A stretch of DNA of 64,000 nt from Mucilaginibacter sp. SG564 (GCF_013149275.1 NZ_JABGNA010000011.1:150415-214414), one strand, 5' to 3'; positions 53,549 to 62,620 are shown, counted from the first letter of the stretch. Numbers and translations are program-made. The notes: generated by a model not told the origin, from the sequence alone.

Positions 53549-55486
53549 TTATTTGTTGTTTACCAAAAAATGAACTATCCGGCAGGCATGCCCCTTGCTC
53601 GAACCGTTCTTTTTATCGCTGATCTTAATTTTGAGCACATGACTGCCATTGCTCAAATTATCGCCCAGTAAATGATAAATGGGCAGGTGCAACCAACTGC
53701 TGAACTCTGTGAACAGGTCCTTATCTTTATACGGACCATTATCAATTGCGTAGGATATCGTTCCCGCATCGCCACCGGCTACTACGGCAATACCTACCGC
53801 GTTACCTTTAAATGGGAGTGTTAACTCGGCCCCTGGTTCATCGGCATTTAATACTGGTACATGCACAAAACCAGGGCGGGTAGAAAGACCATCTGTCGGG
53901 TTCCAATCAGGTGTGATCTGCCAGCCTTTGCCCAGTTTGGCATTGGCCAAGTCGTAATAGCTGCCATTTTCATAGCGGGCCTTATCAATTACCTGGGGTA
54001 CAGGCATTTTAAACGGCACTTTGTATTTAGCCTCCGCACACTCCTGCAACAACGTTCGGATGGTGGCGAAATAGAGCTCCTGCCCGTAATAGGCCGGGTG
54101 GATATCTTTAAAATCATCGTTCCAGGTGAGCTCCTTATTTTTGATCTTATCGTTCACTTCCAGCGCCAGGTTTACATAGGGCAGGTTATAGTGTTTGGCT
54201 ATCAGTTCGTGGTTAAATAATTCGGGCGATAACTTGCCTTTGGCATAGTTTTCCATTTTCTGCTGATCGGCAAAGGCCATCAGGATCACATCAGTATAAG
54301 GGTTGGCATTGCGGGCATGCCTTACAATACCCTCTAAGGCGCGTACCTGTGTGGTGCTATCGGTACCGCGATCGTTTACGGCGGCTTCTAAAAATAGCAG
54401 GTCGGTTTTGCCCGAATCCAGGATATCCCGCTGCACACGGAATGCATGCGGCAAACTGCCCAATGATGGTATACCAGCGGCTATAAAATGAAAATCTGTT
54501 TCGGGATAGGTTTCTTTCAGGTACCGGCAGATCTTATCGCGCCAGCCGGGGTTAAAGGTGATCGATCCGCCCAGGAACGAAACCGTGGCTTTCTTTTTAA
54601 CCGTTACCGCGTAATAAAAATTATTGAGCTTGCTGGCTGTGGTCACATAATTGCTGTATAGCAGCGCGTTTTTTACCGGGTACGAATTGCTGTAGATAAA
54701 ATCGGCATAGTAATCGGGGCGATCGATTTTAACATGATGTCCCTGTAGCTCCACAGGTCCCTGAGTTATAGGCTGAATACTGACCGGACCGCCTAAAGCC
54801 AGGTAATTTTTGGCAAAGGGATAGGTATTTTCATCGGGCGGTACCAGCTTATCGTTCAAACCGATAGTATGCAGCACCGGCACGCGGAACGAGGCCAACC
54901 CTTCCAGATTATCTATCGGATTATCTTTATAAGCCATCGCCTGCTCTTCGGTGAAATGATATACCTCTTTTAGCTCTTTCCAGCTATTGGCATCACCGGG
55001 GCCTTTACCTTTGCCGCCGGGCCAGCTTTTAAAATCGCACACCGGGGTTTCGCCATAAATACAGCTTACCTTATCGGGGTTACGCTTGGCCCAGCCATAT
55101 ACATACAGGCCGCCACGGCTCACCGCTTCTAAGGCTACCTTGTGAGCGAACGCTTGTTTTTCGGTTAAATAGGCATAAAATTTATCCCAAACCTGTAAGG
55201 CCTGTGGAGCGCCATATTGATTATCCACATTAACAAAGGCCACATAAAAACCCCTTGTAAGCAATATACTGTCAATTTCGGTATGCCAATCCGGGAACGA
55301 AGCACGCCATACCCAGGGATTGCCCGGCAACGGGTGCGCGGGCTTTACATAATAAGCGTCGTGCCCGTTAATGTTAATGGTTACTTTTTCAAAACCCTTC
55401 CAAAGGGTATTTTTATCCTGAGCTTTTACCCGTAAAAAAGCCCCCAGGGTTATTGTTAAAATAAATAAGTATTTAAATTTTATCAT
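53549..55486 (-). CDS. Two-module esterase: alpha/beta hydrolase fused to SGNH/GDSL hydrolase
   Basis: This 645-aa secreted protein starts at MIKFKYLFILTITLGAF (55486), preferred over ATGs 9 and 12 bases upstream because it begins the signal peptide directly. Module 1 (about 25-270) is an alpha/beta hydrolase with Ser in EAVSRGGLYVYGWA, Asp in GLNDKLVPP and His in LQGHHVKI. Module 2 (about 300-490) is an SGNH esterase: VSFLGGSITFNPGWRDKI (Ser block), GIPSLGS (Gly), LEAAVNDRG (Asn), and DIHPAYYGQELY (Asp-x-x-His type). A C-terminal jelly-roll-like region completes it. Both triads look intact. The fusion suggests removal of two ester groups, for example acetyl, from the same fucosylated glycan. 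The product is 9 bases upstream of GH29. Confidence 0.88.
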   Translation of the reverse strand: MIKFKYLFILTITLGAFLRVKAQDKNTLWKGFEKVTININGHDAYYVKPAHPLPGNPWVWRASFPDWHTEIDSILLTRGFYVAFVNVDNQYGAPQALQVWDKFYAYLTEKQAFAHKVALEAVSRGGLYVYGWAKRNPDKVSCIYGETPVCDFKSWPGGKGKGPGDANSWKELKEVYHFTEEQAMAYKDNPIDNLEGLASFRVPVLHTIGLNDKLVPPDENTYPFAKNYLALGGPVSIQPITQGPVELQGHHVKIDRPDYYADFIYSNSYPVKNALLYSNYVTTASKLNNFYYAVTVKKKATVSFLGGSITFNPGWRDKICRYLKETYPETDFHFIAAGIPSLGSLPHAFRVQRDILDSGKTDLLFLEAAVNDRGTDSTTQVRALEGIVRHARNANPYTDVILMAFADQQKMENYAKGKLSPELFNHELIAKHYNLPYVNLALEVNDKIKNKELTWNDDFKDIHPAYYGQELYFATIRTLLQECAEAKYKVPFKMPVPQVIDKARYENGSYYDLANAKLGKGWQITPDWNPTDGLSTRPGFVHVPVLNADEPGAELTLPFKGNAVGIAVVAGGDAGTISYAIDNGPYKDKDLFTEFSSWLHLPIYHLLGDNLSNGSHVLKIKISDKKNGSSKGHACRIVHFLVNNK

Positions 55487-55498
55487 GCCTTGCATCAT

Positions 55499-55880
55499 GT
55501 AATACTGTTATAATGGTTTCGCCGGAAGGCTTTTTTACTGGTTTGGTAAATGTATTGGCTAATTATATCTCAAAAAATGGATAAATCTTTGAAATAGATG
55601 GACAATCCCCTTTGCCTCACCTTTCTCAGACGACTCACCCCGTCTACGCTTCGCTGGACGACCCTCTCTTCGCCTGCGGCGGAAAGAGGGTTGAGGAAAC
55701 ATTTTGTCATGCTGAACGGAGTGAAGCATCTATTATTGAACTTTTCAATTGTAAAATAGATCCTTCGTTCCTCTGGATGACAAAAAGAAAAGCGATCCCC
55801 TCTTTCCACCGCAGGCGAAGAGAGGGTGATCAAGCGAAGCGATGATCGGGTGAGTCGATTCGGCGCTACGCCTATCTTGT
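55499..55880. other. 382-base intergenic region holding a nested palindrome
   Basis: No gene found. The nested repeat at 55632-55857 fills most of it, within the fucose operon between the GH95 stop and the esterase start. Confidence 0.7.
55632..55857. repeat. Nested palindromes: one REP-like element inside another
   Basis: Outer arms: GACTCACCCCGTCTACGCTT... GACCCTCTCTTCGCCTGCGG (55632-55690) against CCGCAGGCGAAGAGAGGGT...GGGTGAGTC (about 55798-55857). Inner palindrome: TTTTGTCATGCTGAACGGAG...AAGCATCTATT against AATAGATCCTTCGTTCCTCTGGATGACAAAA (about 55702-55784). The inner core GTCATGCTGA matches the repeat at 13889-13965. Confidence 0.85.
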
Positions 55881-58163
55881 TTAATTCCCCACAAAATCAT
55901 AAACCCTACCTACCTCTGTTTTAAAACTATAAGCCACATCATTACCTGCCCCATCGGCCTTCGATACTTCCGCACCCGATTTTAAAGCATTAGGGCTTTG
56001 CAGTTTACACTCGCCGCCGGCCAATGATTTAATAGATAGCTTAACAATTTTGCCGTCTTTCCATTCCATGTTAGTGATCTCAAAATCACCACGGGCACGC
56101 AGACCCTGAACGCTGCCTGTTTGCCATGCTTTTGGTAATGCAGGCAGTAATTGTAACTCACCAGTTTGGCTTTGGAGCAGCATTTCGGTTACCCCGGCTG
56201 TATAGCCAAAGTTTCCATCGATCTGGAACGGTGGATGCGCGCAGAAAAGGTTGGCGTACAAACCGCCGCCTTCATCATAATTCACACCAGAACCACCAAC
56301 CAGCGTTATAAAGTTGTTCAGAATGGTATAAGCATGGTCGCCATCCTGCAGGCGCGCCCAGAAATTCATTTTCCAGGCCATCGACCAGCCGGTTGATATA
56401 TCACCACGGGCCAGTAAACTTACCTTAGCAGCCTTAGCCAGTTCGGGCGTTTTGAGGGTGCTGATACGACTGCCCGGGTGCAGACCAAACAGGTTGGAGG
56501 AATGACGGTGTTTGTCATTCGGGTCGTCTCGGTCGGTTTCCCATTCCTGTAATTGGCCCCATTTACCAATTTTTGGCTTCAGCAGATGCTCGCGCATATC
56601 CGCCACACGGTCGCGATAGGTTTTATCGATACCCAAAGCATCTGCAGCCTGAATATAGTTGGTGAACAGATTATACACTATTTCCTGATCATAAGTAACC
56701 CCATCCTCGGTAGGCCCGTGCTCGGGCGACCAGCCCAGCGGCGATACCAGCGTACCATCAGGGCGACGTTTCAGGTGATCATCCCAAAACTCCACTATCT
56801 CTTTCAAAATAGGATAACCAAAGCTTTTGAGATAGGCTTTGTCCTGCGTAAAGGCATAATGCTCCCAGATGCCCTGCATATACCAGGCGCTGCCCGGCGT
56901 GTTCCACAAAAAGCTGGACCCGCCATAAATATTGTTCTCGGTTTTTACCGTCCAACCGCGAACGCCGGGATATTGCTTGCGGGTACTTTCTTTTTTTACC
57001 TCGCGCATGCTGTTGATATAATCGAGGTATGGGAAATGACATTCCGAAAGATTGGTAGGCTCGGCAAGCCAGTAGTTCATCTGGATATTGATATTGGAGT
57101 GATAATCACTGCGCCATGGCGGGTTATTGCTTTCGTTCCAAAGGCCTTGTAAGTTGGCTGGCAGGCCTCCTTTACGTGAGGAGCTAATAAGCAAATACCG
57201 GCCATATTGATATAATAAAGCCTCCAATTGTGGATCGCCTTTGGTTTTATAGGCTGTAAGTCGTTTGTATGTTGGTAAAGCAGCCTGATCTGCCGGGGTG
57301 TTGCCCAGGTCAATAGCTACCCGGCCAAACAGGGCCTGGTAATCCTGCAAATGAGCAGCTAACAATTGCGCTTCGGTTTTACCCAGCGTAGCCGCAAGCG
57401 CCTTTTTTACTTTGATGCCGGGAGCTTCGCCGCGCCAGTGTTGATCGCGCTGATTACTGTAATCGGTAGCTGCGGCCAATAATATAGTAAAACCATCGGC
57501 TTTGCTGATCACCAATTGCGAACCACCTTTACCATCCGATTCTGTCTGGACAGAGCCACCTTCTGTTTTAATAGTTGCCTCGCCATCATAAGCCAGGCCA
57601 TTATCTAACTTGCCTGTAATTTGCAGCGTTGTGCCATTGGCGGTAGTTGCCGCGTTATGCGCATCCTTTAATTTAATAGTGGCAGAATAGGCGCTTTTTT
57701 TATTGGCGGTAAAATGCAGTACCATCACCTTGCCGGGGAAACTACAAAAATACTCGCGCTGGTAAGTCACGCCAGCATCGGTATAGCTGATCTGTTGTAC
57801 GGCCTTGCTGATATCCAGCTGACGGCGATAATTTGCGGGGATTTTTTGGGTGGAATCTTTACCCTTGAAGTCAATGTACAGATCGCCGAAGGCCTGGTAA
57901 GCGCCGGTTTCGTTTTCGTCACCAGTCCATAAACTGATCTCGTTAAACTGGATATGCTCCTGCGCCAGTCCGCCGAATACCATACCGCCTATGCGGCCAT
58001 TACCGATGGGATAAGCTTCGGTCATCCAGGTTTTGGCGGGTTTATCATCCCAAACCGTCAAACTTTTTTGATGGAGGCCCGGGGTTACTTGTTGGGCCCC
58101 GGCGGTAAGTACCCATGCGGTTTGCGTTAAAAAAAGCGAAAAGCAAGCAATCTTTTTAATCAT
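55881..58163 (-). CDS. Glycoside hydrolase family 95 (alpha-L-fucosidase/alpha-L-galactosidase)
   Basis: This 760-aa secreted enzyme starts at MIKKIACFSLFLTQTAWVL (58163); codons further upstream in frame carry no family sequence. The N-terminal beta domain has WMTEAYPIGNGRIGGMVFGG and EISLWTGDENETG. The catalytic domain has WRSDYHSNINIQMNYWLAE (canonical N357-I-N359 and YW), SPEHGPTEDGVTYDQEI and PFQIDGNFGYTAGVTEML, the usual catalytic and activating residues of GH95. It is a second, distinct paralogue of the enzyme at 49897 and looks like the standard active form. It follows the mutarotase gene after a 177-base gap, so it may have its own promoter. Confidence 0.93.
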   Translation of the reverse strand: MIKKIACFSLFLTQTAWVLTAGAQQVTPGLHQKSLTVWDDKPAKTWMTEAYPIGNGRIGGMVFGGLAQEHIQFNEISLWTGDENETGAYQAFGDLYIDFKGKDSTQKIPANYRRQLDISKAVQQISYTDAGVTYQREYFCSFPGKVMVLHFTANKKSAYSATIKLKDAHNAATTANGTTLQITGKLDNGLAYDGEATIKTEGGSVQTESDGKGGSQLVISKADGFTILLAAATDYSNQRDQHWRGEAPGIKVKKALAATLGKTEAQLLAAHLQDYQALFGRVAIDLGNTPADQAALPTYKRLTAYKTKGDPQLEALLYQYGRYLLISSSRKGGLPANLQGLWNESNNPPWRSDYHSNINIQMNYWLAEPTNLSECHFPYLDYINSMREVKKESTRKQYPGVRGWTVKTENNIYGGSSFLWNTPGSAWYMQGIWEHYAFTQDKAYLKSFGYPILKEIVEFWDDHLKRRPDGTLVSPLGWSPEHGPTEDGVTYDQEIVYNLFTNYIQAADALGIDKTYRDRVADMREHLLKPKIGKWGQLQEWETDRDDPNDKHRHSSNLFGLHPGSRISTLKTPELAKAAKVSLLARGDISTGWSMAWKMNFWARLQDGDHAYTILNNFITLVGGSGVNYDEGGGLYANLFCAHPPFQIDGNFGYTAGVTEMLLQSQTGELQLLPALPKAWQTGSVQGLRARGDFEITNMEWKDGKIVKLSIKSLAGGECKLQSPNALKSGAEVSKADGAGNDVAYSFKTEVGRVYDFVGN

Positions 58164-58340
58164 CAGGGACAAAATTTTGTGTTTAATTGGTTTTATTGCC
58201 CGCTCCGGATATTCACACCGTATTCTATCTCCAAAAGAACCTGGATGCAGCAATCGGGGCTAAAAATATAAATTAAATGTAATACTTACAGTTTTAATTT
58301 AAACACAAATGATATTTGTTACAATTACCCATTGGCATGC

Positions 58341-58769
58341 TTAATCTGTATGGAAAACCTCTTCCATATTTTGCCATATTTTTTGCTGTGCGGCCGCCTC
58401 GGGCAGTGGATTTTGCGTGGGGTTGGTTTCTTTCCACCAGCGTTGGGTGGTAGTATCGGCAGCCATCAGGGCCATGTCTTTATCAAAATCAGTCCCCGCA
58501 TATTCAAAATAGCTGAACAGGAAATATTTGCCCCCTATTTTTTGAATGTAGATAGAATAGTTGCGGATGTTGCACGCTTTGATCTTTTTTAATACCCCCG
58601 GCCAGGCCGCGGCGTGCAGCTTTTTATAGTAAGCCATTTTTTCGGGCTTTAGGCCGGTTACCATGCCAAAGCGTTTTACTTTGGGGCTATCGGTTACCGA
58701 TTGTTGCTGTTGATGATGGCATGCCGAAAAAGCCAGCATGCAAAGGATCGCTATAAAAACGCTCTTCAT
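58341..58769 (-). CDS. L-rhamnose/L-fucose mutarotase-family lipoprotein (RhaM/DUF718)
   Basis: This 142-aa protein has a lipoprotein signal (MKSVFIAILCMLAFSAC, acylated Cys17) and then a complete RhaM-like domain: RFGMVTGLKPEKMAYYKKLHAAAWPGVL (catalytic His region), NIRNYSIYIQ, YFLFSYFEY, and TQRWWKETNPTQNPLP. Family members interconvert alpha and beta anomers of L-rhamnose or L-fucose in the cytoplasm. Here the lipobox places it in the periplasm or outer membrane. It overlaps no gene and lies 12 bases after the symporter gene, which suggests it supplies the right anomer to that transporter. The sugar is most likely L-fucose from context. Confidence 0.88.
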   Translation of the reverse strand: MKSVFIAILCMLAFSACHHQQQQSVTDSPKVKRFGMVTGLKPEKMAYYKKLHAAAWPGVLKKIKACNIRNYSIYIQKIGGKYFLFSYFEYAGTDFDKDMALMAADTTTQRWWKETNPTQNPLPEAAAQQKIWQNMEEVFHTD

Positions 58770-58781
58770 ATCTGTAGTTAA

Positions 58782-60437
58782 TTATCTAAAAATGTAAAAA
58801 AGCACTACCATAATAAATACCAGCAATACCGAGAGCACTTTATAGTTTCCCAGGCCGCTCCAGGCCGGGCCGCGCAGAGGCTCCCAGGGCGATCGCCAGT
58901 ACAGTACAGAACTTTCTTTGGTATGTTTTACCGGGTAAGCATAAGATAGCGTTACCTGTATCACTACACAGATCACAAACAGGTAAAAAGCCATCATCAT
59001 GAAGGGGATCTGCCCTATCGCGGTATCCGGAAACAACTTATTCATCGCGAATACGATCACACCGATAGCTGAGCCTATCCACAAAGTATATTTGGCCGAT
59101 ACTGCCGATGCCTTATCCCAGAATACCCCCAGCAGGAAAACGCAGGTTATTGGCGGCGCTATATGAGCGATAATGTCATTCAACCCATCGAAAATACTAC
59201 CATAGCGATTAAGCAGCGGCAGCAAGGCGAGCGACAAGATCAACGATACCCCGGCTGCAATTTTACCCACTTTTACCAGCCCGGCATCGTTAGCCTCCGG
59301 CTTATAGCGTTTATAAATATCATAACTTACAATGGTAGAGATGGAATTTAGCGCACCCGAAATCTGGCTCATTAAACCCGATAGCAAGGCGGCCACCAAT
59401 ACACCGATCAAGCCCTGGGGTATGAGTTGGGTGATCATGAGGGTGTAGATGCCTTTGCTGTCAACCACCTCTTTCCCGCCAACAACCGATTTTAATGCCG
59501 AAATATCCAGGTGACCGCTTTGTGCCAGCGTGTAGGCAAACAGGCCCGGCATCACAAAAATAAAAACGGGTAGTATTTTAATAAAACCGCAGAATAGTGG
59601 ACCTATGCGAGCATGGTTCTCGTCCTTGGCCCCTAACACACGCTGCACAATGGTTTGATCGGCGCACCAGTACCAGATGCCTAATACCGGGTAACCTAAA
59701 AACACAGCGTACCAGGGCATGCCGCTTGGATCGCCATGCGGACGCAGCATGGAAAGCTTGTTTAGTTCGCCGGTATGTTTCAGTACATCCACCATCGGCT
59801 CCCAGCCGCCCATTTTGTTGTAGGCGGCAATGCTCATGATGATAGCGCCGCCCAACAGCACCAGCGTTTGGATAGATTCGGTAACAACTACAGCCGTTAA
59901 GCCGCCAACAATGGTGTAAATGGTGGTGATGATGGAGATAACGATAACGCTGGTATACATATCAACCCCAAATAACGTATGCAGCACCACCCCACCAGCC
60001 AGTAAGGAAAAAGCGATATGAATAAGCACCGCTGATACTACCGATATAATAGCCAGCCAATCGCGACTGGCACGATCATACCTTTTCTCCAAAAAATCGG
60101 GCAGGGTAGCCACACCGGATTTGATATAGAACGGCGCGAAGAACAAAGCCAGCAAGATCAACGTGAAAGCAGCCATCCACTCAAAATCGCCATTGAGCAG
60201 CCCTTTGTCAAAACCACTTTGCGCCAGGCTCACCAAATGCACACAGGATATATTGGTAGCGAACAAGGCCAAACCGATCATGGGCCAGCGCAGTTTTTTA
60301 CCCGCCAGGAAATACTCCCCTGCCTCGTTATTGTTATTCCGCGTTTTACGCTGATGCCGGATACCCGACCACAGCCCTATTACAAAAATAAAGGCGATGT
60401 ACAAGGCGCTGATGATCAAATCGGGAGTGTGGATCAT
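58782..60437 (-). CDS. Sodium:solute symporter family (SGLT-like sugar transporter)
   Basis: This 551-aa inner-membrane sodium-coupled symporter has about 13-14 hydrophobic helices. The N-terminus reads DLIISALYIAFIFVIGLWSG. The SSS core is AGEYFLAGKKLRWPMIGLALFATNISCVHLVSLAQSG, and the family signature is in TTIYTIVGGLTAVVVTESIQTLVLLGGA. GYPVLGIWYWCADQTIVQRVLGAKDENHA is typical of the SGLT-like sugar group. It probably imports the monosaccharide (L-fucose or galactose) freed by the periplasmic hydrolases. It lies between the mutarotase (12 bases downstream) and the fuconate dehydratase (150 bases upstream). The latter gap holds a palindromic repeat. Confidence 0.93.
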   Translation of the reverse strand: MIHTPDLIISALYIAFIFVIGLWSGIRHQRKTRNNNNEAGEYFLAGKKLRWPMIGLALFATNISCVHLVSLAQSGFDKGLLNGDFEWMAAFTLILLALFFAPFYIKSGVATLPDFLEKRYDRASRDWLAIISVVSAVLIHIAFSLLAGGVVLHTLFGVDMYTSVIVISIITTIYTIVGGLTAVVVTESIQTLVLLGGAIIMSIAAYNKMGGWEPMVDVLKHTGELNKLSMLRPHGDPSGMPWYAVFLGYPVLGIWYWCADQTIVQRVLGAKDENHARIGPLFCGFIKILPVFIFVMPGLFAYTLAQSGHLDISALKSVVGGKEVVDSKGIYTLMITQLIPQGLIGVLVAALLSGLMSQISGALNSISTIVSYDIYKRYKPEANDAGLVKVGKIAAGVSLILSLALLPLLNRYGSIFDGLNDIIAHIAPPITCVFLLGVFWDKASAVSAKYTLWIGSAIGVIVFAMNKLFPDTAIGQIPFMMMAFYLFVICVVIQVTLSYAYPVKHTKESSVLYWRSPWEPLRGPAWSGLGNYKVLSVLLVFIMVVLFYIFR

Positions 60438-60448
60438 GTTTTTTTGTT

Positions 60449-60590
60449 TAGAATCAAGAGATAAGAATCAAGAATTAAGACAAAAACTTATGGTTTACCT
60501 TAATTCTTTTCATCCCTATATCTCGACTTTATATTTTCATTTTTTCTTAATTCTTGACTCTTGATTCTTATCTCTTGATTCTTGATTCTA
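60449..60590. repeat. Palindrome made of AATCAAGAG repeats
   Basis: The left arm TAGAATCAAGAGATAAGAAT... (60449-60479) pairs with the right arm made of CTTGATTCTTATCTCTTGAT... (60545-60590), which contains the unit twice. It lies between the symporter and the fuconate dehydratase and reaches the latter's stop codon. It may act as an attenuator inside the operon. Confidence 0.75.
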
Positions 60591-61817
60591 CCCTAACGCT
60601 ATCAGATCGCAACTGCTGCCGGGCTCCTGCGGGGTGATGTATACACCATTGCTGATATGCACCGGGTTTACAAAATGCTGTTGTAAATGTGGTATATGTT
60701 CCAAAAACAAAGCCTCGTGCCCCATGGATATATGGTTGAATAGTACCAGGTGCTGGTGTAATTGCCCCATATCGCCCACATGCGGTACTACGGGTACACC
60801 ATATTTTTTACATAACAGGCTTACCGTTATAAATTCGCTTACGCCGCCTACTCTTACCGCATCTACCTGGATAAAGGAGGCGCAGCCGGTTTGCAGGTAA
60901 TTTTTAAAGATGATCTTATTGGGTACGTGCTCGCCCAGGGCCAATTTTACCGGGGCTACGGCATCGGCCAGGGTTTTGTGGGCCAGTACATCATCCGGGT
61001 GGGTGGGTTCTTCTACCCAGTAAGGGTTCATGCTTTTGAATTTGTTGCAGATGGAGATAGCCTGCGGCAAATTCCATTGCTGATTGGCATCGAGCATTAC
61101 TTTTACGCCGTCGCCCGCAACCTCACGTACAATATGCGCCCGGCGGATATCCCTTTCCGGGTCAACGGAACCTACTTTGAGTTTCATGGCGGTGAAACCT
61201 TCTTCCAACGCTTTTTTGCAGTTCTCGCGCACTTTCTCGTCGGAGTAGTTGAACCAACCGATAGAGGTATCGTAGCCCGGGTAGCCGGTTTGCAAAATAT
61301 TTTCCCGCTGACGGCTGGTTGACCTTTGGTCGGCCAGCATTTGGATAGCCTGCGCATGGGTCAGTTCATCTTCGAGGTACGAAAGATCAAGCGTAGCCAC
61401 AATTTGCTCGGGCGACAGATCGATCAATAATTTCCACAAGGGGACGCCCCTCTTTTTGGCCCAAAGATCATAACAGGCATTGGTAACCGAGGCCAGGGCC
61501 AGGTGCACCACACCCTTATGCGGCCCCAGCCAACGGAATTGCTGATCATTCGAAAGCTGGTTAAACAGGCGACCAAAATCGGCCATGGTTTCTTCAATAT
61601 CTTTCCCCGCCAGTTTGCTGGCATAATAATGGGCGGCTTTGCAAACCAGGTCGTTGCCCTCGCCCAGGGTAAAGGCAAAGCCGGTGCCTGTTAGTCCGCT
61701 GTCATCAAACAAACGGGTTACTGCGTAGGAGTAAACGGGATTGGTATGTATGGCATCACTTCCGGCGCTACCATCAAGGGCATAGCGTACGTCTTCAACT
61801 TGAATATTTTTTATCAT
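60588..61817 (-). CDS. L-fuconate dehydratase (enolase superfamily)
   Basis: This 409-aa cytoplasmic enzyme removes water from L-fuconate to give 2-keto-3-deoxy-L-fuconate. It carries the enolase-superfamily set: K212-L-K214 in AMKLKVGSVDPERD, Asp in LDANQQW, Glu in WVEEPTHPDD, Glu in LGEHVPNKI, and His in VVPHVGDMGQLHQHL. The N-terminus, with GSAGSDAIHTNPVYSYAV, resembles the fuconate dehydratase group (FucD and human ENOSF1) rather than other sugar-acid dehydratases. It lies 5 bases after the SDR gene, so the two are surely co-transcribed. This supports a non-phosphorylative L-fucose pathway. Confidence 0.92.
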   Translation of the reverse strand: MIKNIQVEDVRYALDGSAGSDAIHTNPVYSYAVTRLFDDSGLTGTGFAFTLGEGNDLVCKAAHYYASKLAGKDIEETMADFGRLFNQLSNDQQFRWLGPHKGVVHLALASVTNACYDLWAKKRGVPLWKLLIDLSPEQIVATLDLSYLEDELTHAQAIQMLADQRSTSRQRENILQTGYPGYDTSIGWFNYSDEKVRENCKKALEEGFTAMKLKVGSVDPERDIRRAHIVREVAGDGVKVMLDANQQWNLPQAISICNKFKSMNPYWVEEPTHPDDVLAHKTLADAVAPVKLALGEHVPNKIIFKNYLQTGCASFIQVDAVRVGGVSEFITVSLLCKKYGVPVVPHVGDMGQLHQHLVLFNHISMGHEALFLEHIPHLQQHFVNPVHISNGVYITPQEPGSSCDLIALG

Positions 61818-61822
61818 ATATT

Positions 61823-62620
61823 TCAGTTATGTTTTAATGGATTTGATGGATCAATTACACGACGGTAACCTAATTCGGCCCCGCCGCTCACCGGTAAAAT
61901 ACAGCCTGTTATAAAACGGGCCTGTTCAGATATCAGGAACAAACAGGCATCAGCTATGACATCACCTTCCGGGCAATAGCCTAAGGCATGGATCCCATCA
62001 AGGTAGTTTTCAATAGTGAGCGGATCGGGCTGCTGCTGGCTCCAGCTGCGTAACATGGGCGTCCATACACCTGCCGGTGCAACGGCATTCACCCTAATAC
62101 CGTAAGGCGCGTAATCAAGCGCCATGGATTTGGTAAGCGCGTTAACAGCCCCTTTGGTGGCGCTGTATGCGGCATGGATCACCTGCCCTATCTCCCCTAC
62201 AAGACTGCTGGTATTTAATATATTGCCCTTGGTTTTTTTGAGCTCATCAATACCAAACCGGGTGGTATTGTAAATGCCTTTCACATTCACATCGAACAGC
62301 CTGTCCCACTCATCACTGGTAGTTTCATGTACTGCTTTTGATGGGTTTGATATACCGGCGTTGTTATGGATCACATCTATCCTTCCAAAACGTGCTACGG
62401 TTTCGGCAATGGCCCGCTGCATATCATCAGTTATGGATACATCGACTTTTATAAACAATACTTCGGTTGCTGGTAGTTTGTCTTTTGCTTGTTCAATACT
62501 GCTTTCGTTATTGGAGATGATGCTCAACCGGGCCCCGGCGGCATTGTATACTTTGGCGCATTCCCAACCGATACCCTCGGTGCCCCCGGTTAAAAAAATC
62601 ACTTTGTTGTTGAGTATCAT
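61823..62620 (-). CDS. SDR oxidoreductase, probable L-fucose dehydrogenase (HSD17B14-like)
   Basis: This 265-aa NAD(P)-dependent short-chain dehydrogenase has the Rossmann motif TGGTEGIG, NNAG, catalytic Ser in NTSSLVGEIGQ and Tyr-x3-Lys in AAYSATKGAVNALTKSMAL. Its C-terminal half matches what I recall of human HSD17B14 (an L-fucose dehydrogenase): SSLVG-IGQ, YGIRVNAVAPAGVWTP, QPDP and the ending GGAELGYR. It could instead act on 2-keto-3-deoxy-L-fuconate. It is the first gene of the fucose operon, 5 bases before fuconate dehydratase, and is divergent from an AraC regulator. A likely -7 box lies 103 bases upstream. Confidence 0.85.
   Translation of the reverse strand: MILNNKVIFLTGGTEGIGWECAKVYNAAGARLSIISNNESSIEQAKDKLPATEVLFIKVDVSITDDMQRAIAETVARFGRIDVIHNNAGISNPSKAVHETTSDEWDRLFDVNVKGIYNTTRFGIDELKKTKGNILNTSSLVGEIGQVIHAAYSATKGAVNALTKSMALDYAPYGIRVNAVAPAGVWTPMLRSWSQQQPDPLTIENYLDGIHALGYCPEGDVIADACLFLISEQARFITGCILPVSGGAELGYRRVIDPSNPLKHN

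Noticed and set aside
56553..57152. 199-residue plus-strand frame opposite the second GH95
   Set aside because: It lies within conserved GH95 coding sequence on the other strand, with no recognisable domain.
58305..58319. Dyad ACAAAT-GAT-ATTTGT upstream of the second GH95
   Set aside because: Only six-base arms in AT-rich sequence, too weak to separate from chance.
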